Positions 38,475 to 46,003 of a DNA stretch of 46,003 bases are shown here, in pieces. Both the position numbers and the translations under genes were made by a program. Positions within the stretch are counted from its first letter, which is position 1. The number at the start of each line of letters is the position of its first letter. Below the pieces are notes generated by a model. It did no database searches and was not told where the DNA came from. It saw nothing but the letters and a program-made list of their open reading frames with translations. Source of the DNA: Staphylococcus xylosus NJ (GTDB taxonomy: Bacteria; Bacillota; Bacilli; Staphylococcales; Staphylococcaceae); contig NZ_ANMR01000008.1 in assembly GCF_000338275.1 (NCBI RefSeq), positions 1 through 46,003 on the forward strand, given 5' to 3'.

Positions 38475-41144
38475 ATGAAATTAAAGAAAATGAAATTAAA
38501 AATCAATTTCCCAATCGATCTAGGTCAAAAGTTTAGACAAATGGTCGTTGAGAATTTTAAAGATGTGCAATATTTTTATGGGCAAGTCATAGACATTATT
38601 AGAGACCATCAAACTACTGATAAACACGCACATAATGCAAAACAAATTGATTACAAATCAACCAATGTTCATAACGAATTAAGATATCAAGATGGACGTA
38701 TTGAAAGGTTAGTTGTAGGTCATAATGGTGATGGTATAGAAGAACTTAAAGATAGTCGCACGGCGATAGACGGCGAAGGGCATGCATTGTTATCTCAGCG
38801 TTTAAAATATGATTTCGATAATATGAATAAGAAAATAGAAGATAATTATAATTATCTTAATAAGAAAATAGAACGTATTGTAAACGTCAATGATTACGGC
38901 GCAGACCCTACAGGAGAACAATACTCTGATGAAGCTTTTGAAAAAGCATTTGGTGGAGGAAATGTCCATGTTTATATGACATCAGGTATATACAAAGTGA
39001 AAAATGGATTGAAATTACCGAATAACACCGTGTTATCGGGTGAAGGTGAAGACATTACGATTATCAAATTATCCGATGATTCACCAAGAAAAACGGTGGC
39101 AGTATCGAACAAAGAAATGGATGGCACAGCGACTAATATTTCTTATGAGAGTTTCTCAATAGACGGTAACAAAGGACGCTTTGATGAAAAATATGTAAGT
39201 AATGGCGTTCAATACAACCATCCAGGACCAAGTGGCGGTTCATTATCTTCAAACTTAAGATTTGCTGGTGTTAAATATGGATATGCTTATAACATTAAAT
39301 CAGTTGATGCTTTGTTACATTGTTTTGATGTTACTTGTGCAAGTGATACTTATTTCCATGAAGGTGATGGTGTAAGAGTCGATGAAGCGCTAGAAAGCAA
39401 ATATATTCATATTGATAACTGTGAAGCTCAAGGACATGGTGATGATGGTATTACGACCCACCATTCAAGATATATAAATATCACAAATAATGTGTGTCAT
39501 GATACTAAAAACTATCATGGTAATAGTAATGGTATTGAGGTGGATGACGGTTCCCAATATGTATTTTTATCAAACAACAATACCTACAATAACCAATGTG
39601 GGGTTGAAGTTAAAGCGCATGCTGATGCTAACGCCGCATCTATGGTAGTTGTTGATGGTCACATTTCTTATAAAGATAATCGTTCATACGTTGCAAGACA
39701 TATTGGACATCATAGAGCTGCTACAGATAAAAAGAGTAAAACAGCAAAAGATGTTATTTTCAATAATATTGTTTCCCTTTATCCTTATGCAAATGAAGTA
39801 TATCCAGGTTGGACACCAAGAGCATTAACGATTAGTGCTTATACTAATGTGTCAGTGTCAAACTTTACAGCTATTGGGGATGGCACATATACATCAGGAA
39901 CACCAGTTGTAGCAGTTCAATTTATGGCTGAAAATGTGCAACTTCATAATATCAATATAAGAGGATTTAAAAATGCATCAGCTGATATAAAAATTTATGG
40001 TGGAGACAATAGACCTAAAAAGGTAACATTCAGTAATATTAACCTCCATAATTCTTCTAATAATATTGGCATTGCTGGTGGTGCGGGTGTTTATGACACT
40101 AAAATTATTGGGGCAAATTTAATTGGTAACGGCACTGGTAATGCTATTGAAATGTATAACTCAACTACAACGATTATAGGTGTTCAACAAGAAGGTTATA
40201 CAAACGGCGCGGTTATCATGAAGAAAAACTATAAAGAAGTACCTACGGCATTACGTGGAGGATTAGTGGCAGGTTCAACAGGTTCAGGCGCTATTTCAAA
40301 TCGTTCTGTTGTATTGGCTTCTACTGGAGAATCATATGCATATAGTGATCGTTCTTGGTTACTGGGTGCTGGTATGAAATCAGAAGCACGAGGTTCTCGT
40401 AGTGGCGTAATGAATTCATTAGAATCTAAAACATCTCAAGGCAATTATTCACAAACAATTGTTAACTCACGTGGTGTTGAAGTAAAAGATAATTATATGT
40501 TTGCTATGGGTTATGGCTTAGGTGGACCCAAATATGAAAATACGAGATTCCAAGTTAAAGGCACATCAGGAACCGTTAAAGCTAAAGGGACAATTACAGC
40601 AGGTCATAATTTTGGTGACTATGCAGAGTATTTTGAATCCCAATCAGGGAGAGAAATTCCTAATGGTTACATGGTTACTTTAGATGAAAGATATATCCGA
40701 AAAGCTAACTCAAATGATACACCTATCGGGATTATTTCAGGAACTGCAGGCGTTATTCTTGGTGATGCGGTGTTCCACCATAAAGACAAGTTTTTAAAAG
40801 ATGAATTTGGTGTAACGCAAACTCGAATAGAAACGAAAGAATGGCAAGATGATGAAGGAGAATGGTATTCAGAAGAAGTTGAAATAGAAATACCTAATCC
40901 TGATTACACTGAAAAAGATGAAGCATATGCATCCAGAGCGGAAAGACCTGAATGGAATGTCGTGGGGCTTATGGGTCAAGTGTATACACGTATTGACTCA
41001 ACGGTAGCTGTTAATGACTATATTAAGCCTAATAAAGGTATTGGCACCAAAGATAATAACAACGGTTTCTATAGAGTTTTAGAAGTAACAACACCTTATG
41101 ACAGTGAAAAAGGTTATGGCGTGGCTGTCGTATTAGTAAAATAA
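38475..41144 (+). CDS. Tail spike: beta-helix with Peptidase_G2 autocleavage domain
   Basis: 889 residues. An N-terminal attachment region with coiled coil (about 1-135, 'DIIRDHQTTDKHAHN'), then a pectate-lyase-3-like right-handed beta helix (about 138-560, starting 'VNDYGADPTGEQYSDEAFEK'), a trimer region and a C-terminal Peptidase_G2 domain (about 700-889, 'AGHNFGDYAEYFES', 'PIGIISGTAGVILGDA'). G2 domains cleave themselves after helping the trimer fold, as in the appendages of Bacillus phage phi29. The beta helix may bind or cut teichoic acid or exopolysaccharide. GGAAGGGTGAAAAG precedes the ATG. Confidence 0.88.
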   Translation: MKLKKMKLKINFPIDLGQKFRQMVVENFKDVQYFYGQVIDIIRDHQTTDKHAHNAKQIDYKSTNVHNELRYQDGRIERLVVGHNGDGIEELKDSRTAIDGEGHALLSQRLKYDFDNMNKKIEDNYNYLNKKIERIVNVNDYGADPTGEQYSDEAFEKAFGGGNVHVYMTSGIYKVKNGLKLPNNTVLSGEGEDITIIKLSDDSPRKTVAVSNKEMDGTATNISYESFSIDGNKGRFDEKYVSNGVQYNHPGPSGGSLSSNLRFAGVKYGYAYNIKSVDALLHCFDVTCASDTYFHEGDGVRVDEALESKYIHIDNCEAQGHGDDGITTHHSRYINITNNVCHDTKNYHGNSNGIEVDDGSQYVFLSNNNTYNNQCGVEVKAHADANAASMVVVDGHISYKDNRSYVARHIGHHRAATDKKSKTAKDVIFNNIVSLYPYANEVYPGWTPRALTISAYTNVSVSNFTAIGDGTYTSGTPVVAVQFMAENVQLHNINIRGFKNASADIKIYGGDNRPKKVTFSNINLHNSSNNIGIAGGAGVYDTKIIGANLIGNGTGNAIEMYNSTTTIIGVQQEGYTNGAVIMKKNYKEVPTALRGGLVAGSTGSGAISNRSVVLASTGESYAYSDRSWLLGAGMKSEARGSRSGVMNSLESKTSQGNYSQTIVNSRGVEVKDNYMFAMGYGLGGPKYENTRFQVKGTSGTVKAKGTITAGHNFGDYAEYFESQSGREIPNGYMVTLDERYIRKANSNDTPIGIISGTAGVILGDAVFHHKDKFLKDEFGVTQTRIETKEWQDDEGEWYSEEVEIEIPNPDYTEKDEAYASRAERPEWNVVGLMGQVYTRIDSTVAVNDYIKPNKGIGTKDNNNGFYRVLEVTTPYDSEKGYGVAVVLVK

Positions 41145-41155
41145 GGAGTGATATT

Positions 41156-42661
41156 GTGACAAATGGCATAGATAAAAAAGCGTTATTTAAATTAAAATCT
41201 GAACCTTATTCCAAACCAATCTCTGATTTAGGGGTTGTTTTTTATAATTTAGATGAAAATACTGCGGTGCTAAGGTTTCAGTTAAGCAATACTAAAGGCC
41301 CATTGTTAATTCATAAGAATAATCTTACAGCTTATGCTTATTTTGAATCTAGCAATGGTAGTGTATCGGATGTGATTGAATTAGAAGTAGAAGATTCAAA
41401 TAAAGGATTAGTGACGATTACCTTAGATAAAGAGTTTCTACAAGCGAGTACATCTACTAAGGTGAAAGGTCAAGTTTATATCGGCGTAAACAATGTTGAT
41501 AATAAACCAGAATACAATGAAGTTGCCGTATTTAGAGAGTTTAATTTTGAAGTCAAAGATGCGCTTATTAATAAAATATCTTCATTTACTAAGATTGAAT
41601 ATATTCGCATGTTCGACCAACTTAAGACAAGAATTAAGCAACGTGTTTTAGATATTGAAGAAGCAATAGCCAACGGTGAAGATTATGTAGCCGAAATGAA
41701 ATCCGTATTACAAAAAGGCATCGAAACACTTAATCAAATTGTGAGTGATGGCAAGCAAGATATACAAGCCTATATTAAGGAAGCCAAAGCAACTATAGAT
41801 ACAACACAAACAGATGCCGTAGATACGATTGAGAAACTGTCTAAAGATACACAGGATAATGTGGAAGCGAAAGCAAATAAAGCAGTTGAAACGATAGCAT
41901 CAACATCAAGTGAGGCTACAGAGCATATAGATGATAAAATGTCAGAATTTAAGCAAACAGTTGAAGATAATAATCTTATTACTAACGAGTTGTTGGATGA
42001 CCAATTAGAAAAGTTAGATTGGCAAAGATATAAACTTACAAATGATGATGGTGGATATATAACAATTTCTTTAAATGAAGAAATAGAGAAGTTGCATGCT
42101 TTAGGACCTGGGTTCTACTATTTCACTTCAACACCTATAACTGGAGCTAGCTCAAAAGCAGGATATGCACAAGTTGAAACAAGAAGTGGTATCAGTAACA
42201 TTAAACGTATCACTTTCAAACCTTACAACTCTGAACAAATATGGGTTAAGCGTTTGTATAATGATTGGGAAGACTGGGCGTTAGTAAGTCAAACACAAGA
42301 TGATACAGGTTGGGTGCCTTTCAAAATTATAAATGGCGGGCGTACGAATACAGCATATGGATATGGAGGGGACAGAAATGGTTACGGTTGTTCATATAGA
42401 TCAATAACTAACGGTTCTGTAACACAAAAATTCGTTAGAGTAAATGCAGATAATGTTGAACATAGTCAAGTCATTGCTCAATTGCCTTCTAACTTTGCGA
42501 AGAATGTGCAAGTAGGATTTATAAGAGCACCTTTAATTCATAATGGAACAAGCCTTATTGTTGAAAATGATGGGAGTGTCAAAGTATTTATAGCGAATGA
42601 ACCTGAATGGGCGAAATCAAATGATAAATATATTTATGGCACAGTTAGTTGGATAGAATAG
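41156..42661 (+). CDS. Baseplate upper protein, BppU-like, receptor-binding candidate
   Basis: 501 residues from GTG 41156. N-terminal BppU-type domain (about 1-135, 'VVFYNLDENTAVLRFQLSNT'), a long coiled coil (about 150-280, with 'IEEAIANGEDYVAEMKSVLQ'), a small beta domain (about 290-375, 'WVKRLYNDWEDWALVSQ') and a C-terminal domain (DTGWVPF to VSWIE) shared with the 195-residue protein upstream. It probably attaches receptor-binding parts to the tail tip. Confidence 0.82.
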   Translation: MTNGIDKKALFKLKSEPYSKPISDLGVVFYNLDENTAVLRFQLSNTKGPLLIHKNNLTAYAYFESSNGSVSDVIELEVEDSNKGLVTITLDKEFLQASTSTKVKGQVYIGVNNVDNKPEYNEVAVFREFNFEVKDALINKISSFTKIEYIRMFDQLKTRIKQRVLDIEEAIANGEDYVAEMKSVLQKGIETLNQIVSDGKQDIQAYIKEAKATIDTTQTDAVDTIEKLSKDTQDNVEAKANKAVETIASTSSEATEHIDDKMSEFKQTVEDNNLITNELLDDQLEKLDWQRYKLTNDDGGYITISLNEEIEKLHALGPGFYYFTSTPITGASSKAGYAQVETRSGISNIKRITFKPYNSEQIWVKRLYNDWEDWALVSQTQDDTGWVPFKIINGGRTNTAYGYGGDRNGYGCSYRSITNGSVTQKFVRVNADNVEHSQVIAQLPSNFAKNVQVGFIRAPLIHNGTSLIVENDGSVKVFIANEPEWAKSNDKYIYGTVSWIE

Positions 42662-42672
42662 GAGGAAAGTAA

Positions 42673-43077
42673 ATGTTCAAACAAGTATTTTTATATGATG
42701 GCACACCCTATTTAGCCTATAAAGGTGAAGATGGCGAATACCAATATCCCGAAGAAGCATGGACTGAAACACCTCCGCCAGAAGGTATTTACAGTCCTTT
42801 TTTCTTTAACGGTAATGAATGGGTAGGAGTCACTAAAGAAGAATGGGAATCTAATAAAGTTGATGAAGATAAAGAGCCTCATGTTCCTTCTGCTAATGAA
42901 TACATGTTAGCACAAGCACAAATACAGGTGACTAAGACAGCGAATCAATTAGTAAAAACCCAAAATGAACAAGCAGCAACATTAAAAGAATTAACTAAAA
43001 AAGAACAACGTATGCAAGCGTTAGAAGAACAACAAGCCAACACGATGCTTGAACTTGCCAAATTGAAGGGAGAATAA
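42673..43077 (+). CDS. Tail accessory protein with C-terminal coiled coil
   Basis: 134 residues. A small aromatic-rich N-terminal part ('YPEEAWTETPPPEGIYSPFF', 'NGNEWVGVTKEEWES') followed by a long helix (about 75-134). The place between the baseplate and XkdX is common for short tail proteins in Firmicutes siphophages. TAGGAGGAAAGTAA precedes the ATG. Confidence 0.7.
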   Translation: MFKQVFLYDGTPYLAYKGEDGEYQYPEEAWTETPPPEGIYSPFFFNGNEWVGVTKEEWESNKVDEDKEPHVPSANEYMLAQAQIQVTKTANQLVKTQNEQAATLKELTKKEQRMQALEEQQANTMLELAKLKGE

Positions 43078-43080
43078 ATT

Positions 43081-43233
43081 ATGTATCCAGGGTTTGAATC
43101 TATTAAATACTTTTATGACATCAATTGTTACACAAATGAGGATATACAAACGTATGTGGAGTTAGATGCTATAGATAAAGAACAATATGAAGAAATTACA
43201 GGTGAAGAATATCCAGAGTCACAGGCTGAATAG
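43081..43233 (+). CDS. XkdX family protein
   Basis: 50 residues: MYPGFESIKYFYDINCYTNE then D-I-Q-T-Y-V, matching the XkdX family (about 45 residues) found between tail fibres and holins. GGGAGAATAAATT precedes the ATG. Function unknown. The stop lies within a terminator hairpin. Confidence 0.85.
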   Translation: MYPGFESIKYFYDINCYTNEDIQTYVELDAIDKEQYEEITGEEYPESQAE

Positions 43234-43247
43234 CTTGTGGCTTTTTA
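43218..43247 (+). terminator. Terminator at the end of XkdX
   Basis: GTCACAGGCT and AGCTTGTGGC pair (two T-G/G-T pairs) around GAAT, then TTTTT. It overlaps the XkdX stop codon and separates tail from lysis genes. Confidence 0.8.
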
Positions 43248-43268
43248 TTAAGGAAAGCAGGTGGAACA

Positions 43269-43730
43269 TTGGGGGAAATTAAGTTGAAAATTACTGAAAC
43301 AGACGCTTTCCACACATTTATATATGCAGGTGATATGTACTTACTATATTTTTTGATAGTACTCATGGTTATAGATATTTGTACAGGTATAGGCAAAGCA
43401 TTTAAGAACAAAAATTTGTGGAGTAGAAAATCATTATTTGGTTTTTCTAGAAAAATCTATATCTTCTTTATTGTTATTTTGGCTAATATTATAGACCAAG
43501 TTTTAGGGTTGCATGGCGGTTTACTTGTGTTAACACTTTTCTTTTATATCGCAAATGAAGGTCTAAGCATCGTAGAGAACTGTGCAGAGTTAGGTGTACC
43601 GATACCAAAAGAAATAGCTGAAAAACTGAACGTTATTAAATCAACTAAAGAAGACGTTAAAAATAACATTAAAGAAGATTTTAAAAATGAATCAAAAGAT
43701 AAAGACAAGGACGAGTCATCACATAAGTGA
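43269..43730 (+). CDS. Holin, TcdE/phi29-type family (holin 1)
   Basis: 153 residues from TTG 43269. Membrane helices at about 18-38 (GDMYLLYFLIVLMVIDICTG), 62-82 (IYIFFIVILANIIDQVLGLH) and 84-104, with the family marker 'NEGLSIVENCAELGVPIPKE', and a charged C-terminal tail. It should make the membrane pore that times lysis. A second holin follows. Confidence 0.88.
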   Translation: MGEIKLKITETDAFHTFIYAGDMYLLYFLIVLMVIDICTGIGKAFKNKNLWSRKSLFGFSRKIYIFFIVILANIIDQVLGLHGGLLVLTLFFYIANEGLSIVENCAELGVPIPKEIAEKLNVIKSTKEDVKNNIKEDFKNESKDKDKDESSHK

Positions 43731-43739
43731 TGGCTTTTT
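43715..43739 (+). terminator. Terminator after holin 1
   Basis: GTCATCAC and GTGATGGC form an eight-base stem around ATAA, then TTTTT. It covers the holin stop codon. Confidence 0.8.
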
Positions 43740-43762
43740 ATATTAATTAGGAGGAATTATAA

Positions 43763-44038
43763 ATGGAACAAATTATCGCATTTGCTGGGATTATCTCAGT
43801 TATCACAATAGCATTAACGGAAGTTATTAAAAGAACGAAGACAATACCTAAAAACTTTATACCGATTGTTTCAATGGTAATTGGAATACTCATAGGCGGC
43901 ATAACAATATTTATACCAGAAATTGTAAGTGAATTATCGGTAGCTGGTCGTTTACTAGCAGGGTTAATAAGTGGACTCATGGCTACAGGTATTTGGGAAA
44001 CGTTCAAGAATAAAAATAATAAACAATCAAATCAATAA
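43763..44038 (+). CDS. Second holin-like protein
   Basis: 91 residues. Helices at about 3-20 (IIAFAGIISVITIALTEVI), 33-53 (IPIVSMVIGILIGGITIFI) and 63-78 (GRLLAGLISGLMATG), then a basic end (FKNKNNKQ). Matches small holins of the A118 type. It may be a holin partner or an antiholin of holin 1. TAGGAGGAATTATAA precedes the ATG. Confidence 0.82.
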   Translation: MEQIIAFAGIISVITIALTEVIKRTKTIPKNFIPIVSMVIGILIGGITIFIPEIVSELSVAGRLLAGLISGLMATGIWETFKNKNNKQSNQ

Positions 44039-44045
44039 TCAAATG

Positions 44046-44071
44046 TGGTCATGACAGAGTAGTCATGGCCA
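44046..44071 (+). terminator. Hairpin after holin 2
   Basis: TGGTCATGAC and GTCATGGCCA form a ten-base stem (one T-G pair) around AGAGTA. No T-run follows, so it may protect the mRNA rather than end it. Confidence 0.5.
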
Positions 44072-44096
44072 TAAATTATATTAGGAGGAATTTAGT

Positions 44097-44975
44097 ATGG
44101 CAGAGACATGGAAAGGCGTACCAGTTAGATATCAATTATTAACAATTGGTACAAGAAGACCAGGAAAGAAATTAAGACAAGGAAAACCAGAATTTTTAGT
44201 TGCCCATGATACAGGTAACCCAAATTCAACAGCACAGAATAACGTAGATTATTATGAAAATACGCATAACATTCAACAAGGTATTGCGTCAGCACATATC
44301 TTTGTGGATGACAAAGAAGCAATTATTTGTATTCCAGTTACAGAAGTTGCTTATCACGTATTACCTAGCACTACAATAGATAACGCTTGGTACGGTGTAG
44401 ATGCAAATGATGGTGCAGCGGGCGTTGAGATTTGTTATTTCACAAATAAAACACGTTCACAAAAATCATTAGATAATGGGGCTCGTGTATTAGCTTATTT
44501 GGCTGAGTATTGGGGCATTGATTACAAAACAGAAATGCCAGGGCATCAAGATATTCAATATGATAAATCAGACCCTGGTAATGCATTAAAAGCTTCAGGA
44601 TATGGTCGTGCAACGTCAAACCTAGATAGCATCGTAGCTAAATATTATAAAAAAGATGAAAAACCAACAGAGAAAACGAAGTGGGATTGGGCAGGTACTT
44701 ATTACCCACAACCTACAAACGATAAAGGAATTAAAGTAAGGAAATCACCAAGTACCAGTGGTACTTTAGTAGATAAAAATTCATGGTTATACAGTAAAGA
44801 TGATTGGGTTAATTTTGACCAAATTATCAAATCTGATGGCTATTGGTGGATTCGTTTTAAATATGTACAACCTGGTTCAAGTAAAGATTATTTCTATTGT
44901 GCAGTATGTCGCATTACTGATCCACAAGAAAAAATTAAGAATGAAAAGTATTGGGGAACAATTACTTGGAAATAA
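44097..44975 (+). CDS. N-acetylmuramoyl-L-alanine amidase with SH3_5 domain (lysin A)
   Basis: 292 residues. Amidase_2 domain (about 15-190) with zinc ligand His37 in 'FLVAHDTGNPN', 'HVLPSTTIDNAWYG' and 'EMPGHQDIQYDKSDPG'. The C-terminal SH3_5 wall-binding domain (about 210-292) has 'GIKVRKSPSTSGTLVD' and ends KIKNEKYWGTITW. Cuts the bond between glycan and stem peptide at lysis. No signal peptide, so it depends on a holin. TAGGAGGAATTTAGT precedes the ATG. Confidence 0.93.
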   Translation: MAETWKGVPVRYQLLTIGTRRPGKKLRQGKPEFLVAHDTGNPNSTAQNNVDYYENTHNIQQGIASAHIFVDDKEAIICIPVTEVAYHVLPSTTIDNAWYGVDANDGAAGVEICYFTNKTRSQKSLDNGARVLAYLAEYWGIDYKTEMPGHQDIQYDKSDPGNALKASGYGRATSNLDSIVAKYYKKDEKPTEKTKWDWAGTYYPQPTNDKGIKVRKSPSTSGTLVDKNSWLYSKDDWVNFDQIIKSDGYWWIRFKYVQPGSSKDYFYCAVCRITDPQEKIKNEKYWGTITWK

Positions 44976-44982
44976 CAGATTA

Positions 44983-45008
44983 AGTCGGCACATTGTGTCG
45001 GCTTTTTA
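44983..45008 (+). terminator. Terminator between the two lysin genes
   Basis: AGTCGGCAC and GTGTCGGCT pair over nine bases (two G-T type pairs) with loop ATT, then a T-run. The CHAP gene would then be read by leak-through or a promoter not seen here. Confidence 0.8.
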
Positions 45009-45029
45009 TTATTAAACGGAGGTAATATT

Positions 45030-45788
45030 ATGGTAAATGCAGTAATGACAAAAAATGAATTTTTAGTTTGGTTGAATAATTCAATTGGTAAACAATATGA
45101 TTTTGATGGCTGGTATGGTTTTCAATGTTATGATTACGCTAATGCAGGGTGGGCTCAATTATTCCCCGGTACATCTTTACAAGGCGATTACGCTAAAGAT
45201 ATTCATACAGATAATCAAGCGTTACTAAAGGATAGAGCGAAAGTTTATAAAAATACATTAGATTTCTTAGCTTTACCTGGTGATATGGTTATTTTCCCTT
45301 ACACGTATGGAGATGGTGCTGGTCATGTAGGATTTGTAGTATCAGCAGATTTAAATCAACTAACGATTGTCGAACAAAACTGGTTAGGTGGCGGTTGGAC
45401 AGAAGGGCCAGAACAAGGGGGTACAGGTTGGGAAACAGTCGCACAACGTGTACATCCATATGACCCGAATATGTACTTTGTGCGCCCTAACTTTAAAGCA
45501 GCAGAAAAAAATACATGGAATTGGTCAGGACGTTTTACAGCCAACACAATGATTAAAGTAAGACGTAGCGCTGGACTAAAAGGAGAAATTGTTGATAGTG
45601 GTTCATGGATTTACGCGAATGAATGGGTCGACTTTGTAAGCATAACTAAAAAGGATGGTTATTGGTGTATTAAATTTAAATATCCAACAAATCCAAGCGC
45701 TGGGTATTTCTATTTAGCTGCATGTAAGATTACTGATAAAGACGAGAAAATAAAAAATGAAAAATATTGGGGGAATATTGATTGGTAA
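45030..45788 (+). CDS. CHAP endopeptidase/amidase with SH3_5 domain (lysin B)
   Basis: 252 residues. CHAP domain (about 10-150) with Cys33 (GFQCYDYANAGW), His99 (GDGAGHVGFV), Glu115 and Asn117 (IVEQNWLGG). The SH3_5 domain (about 165-252) has 'MIKVRRSAGLKGEIVD' and ends KIKNEKYWGNIDW, close to that of the amidase. In most S. aureus phages CHAP, amidase and SH3_5 are in one chain; here they are two enzymes, each with its own wall-binding domain. GGAGGTAATATT precedes the ATG. Confidence 0.93.
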   Translation: MVNAVMTKNEFLVWLNNSIGKQYDFDGWYGFQCYDYANAGWAQLFPGTSLQGDYAKDIHTDNQALLKDRAKVYKNTLDFLALPGDMVIFPYTYGDGAGHVGFVVSADLNQLTIVEQNWLGGGWTEGPEQGGTGWETVAQRVHPYDPNMYFVRPNFKAAEKNTWNWSGRFTANTMIKVRRSAGLKGEIVDSGSWIYANEWVDFVSITKKDGYWCIKFKYPTNPSAGYFYLAACKITDKDEKIKNEKYWGNIDW

Positions 45789-45851
45789 TAGGTATATTAT
45801 TTTTTTGAAAAAGTATTGCAATTTTATATTTTGCATTATAAAATTGTATTC

Positions 45852-45880
45852 ATGAAGTTCCTCCAGAACTTCATTCCTTT
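45852..45880 (+). terminator. First hairpin after the lysin genes
   Basis: ATGAAGTTC and GAACTTCAT form a perfect nine-base stem around CTCCA, followed by TCCTTTT. Probable end of the late transcript. Confidence 0.7.
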
Positions 45881-45882
45881 TG

Positions 45883-45902
45883 AACCACTCTACGGAGTGG
45901 TT
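45883..45902. terminator. Second hairpin after the lysin genes
   Basis: AACCACTC and GAGTGGTT form a perfect eight-base stem with a TACG loop, followed by an AT-rich stretch. In tandem with the hairpin at 45852, it insulates the prophage end. Confidence 0.6.
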
Positions 45903-46003
45903 ATTAAATTATGATTAATTATCAAAAATTAGGGAAGAAGTAAAAATAGGTATACTCCAATTTACCTATTTCCGTTAAATTATACGCACCCCCCGTAAAG
46001 GGA
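45903..46003. other. Right end of the window without genes
   Basis: AT-rich, with a dyad AATAGGTA/TACCTATT near 45945-45974 and a GC-rich last stretch (CGCACCCCCCGTAAAGGGA). No ORF or virulence gene lies between the lysin and the end of the window. No copy of the tRNA-Leu 3' end is present, so attR is beyond the window or not recognisable. Confidence 0.6.

Noticed and set aside
1655..45924. ATTAATTATCA present at both ends as attL/attR core
   Set aside because: Only 11 AT-rich bases in a very AT-rich genome, with no extended similarity; expected by chance.
1624..46003. CTTTACGGGG near both ends of the prophage as att repeat
   Set aside because: The right-end copy is inverted (CCCCGTAAAG) and so cannot be a direct att repeat; both are probably parts of hairpins.
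45789..46003. Virulence or toxin gene between lysin and attachment site, as in some S. aureus phages
   Set aside because: No ORF of useful size on either strand; only hairpins and AT-rich DNA.

Overview
The window is the left flank of a low-GC Firmicutes chromosome, best read as a Staphylococcus (probably coagulase-negative), followed by one nearly complete temperate siphovirus prophage. The host call rests on a tRNA cluster ending in four tandem glycine tRNAs that carry the marks of the staphylococcal non-proteinogenic tRNA-Gly used to build the pentaglycine cell-wall bridge, and on a phage whose gene order and families (DUF1108, DUF771, DUF1381, DUF1514, Gp157, motif-VI dUTPase, P27 terminase, CHAP and amidase lysins with SH3_5) are those of staphylococcal siphophages.

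Layout. 1-1580 is host DNA: tRNA-His, -Gln, -Cys, four tRNA-Gly(UCC), panD (aspartate decarboxylase) and tRNA-Leu(CAA). 1600-5100 is the lysogeny module, mostly on the minus strand: a tyrosine integrase transcribed towards tRNA-Leu, a coupled 62-residue ORF, two candidate hydrophobic micro-ORFs, a perfect LexA box, a membrane protein with two Ltp-type repeats (candidate superinfection exclusion) and a self-cleaving CI repressor. 5100-5450 is the genetic switch: divergent promoters whose -35 elements lie inside inverted copies of one 16-bp operator, and a cro-like gene whose only plausible start codon is out of frame. 5459-19205 is the early and replication region: Rha/ORF6C antirepressor, Gp157, ERF recombinase, SSB, HNH nuclease, DnaD-like initiator containing iterons (probable origin), helicase loader, dUTPase, about two dozen small accessory genes and a RinA-like late regulator.

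19300-45800 is the late region: P-loop/HNH protein, candidate cos, TerS, TerL, portal, ClpP-like protease, HK97 capsid, connectors, tail tube, an Ig-like protein, tail chaperones G and GT, a 2171-codon tape measure with two cell-wall hydrolase domains, Dit, Tal, baseplate proteins, a beta-helix spike with a Peptidase_G2 domain, XkdX, two holins and two separate lysins. 45903-46003 has no gene, and no attR was found.

Most notable: the capsid and tail-tube genes both end in ACN-CCC-TAA, and a +1 slip on CCC-T would append 20 residues to each. Both extensions end in a related 18-residue tail (P-Q-x-V...I-S-A-E), which the Ig-like protein carries in frame (P-D-N-V...V-S-A-E). Tail genes G and T are joined by the lambda slippery heptamer GGGAAAG. 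Programmed +1 frameshifting in both capsid and tail genes is known from Listeria phage PSA; the shared tail on three virion proteins is the feature most worth following up.
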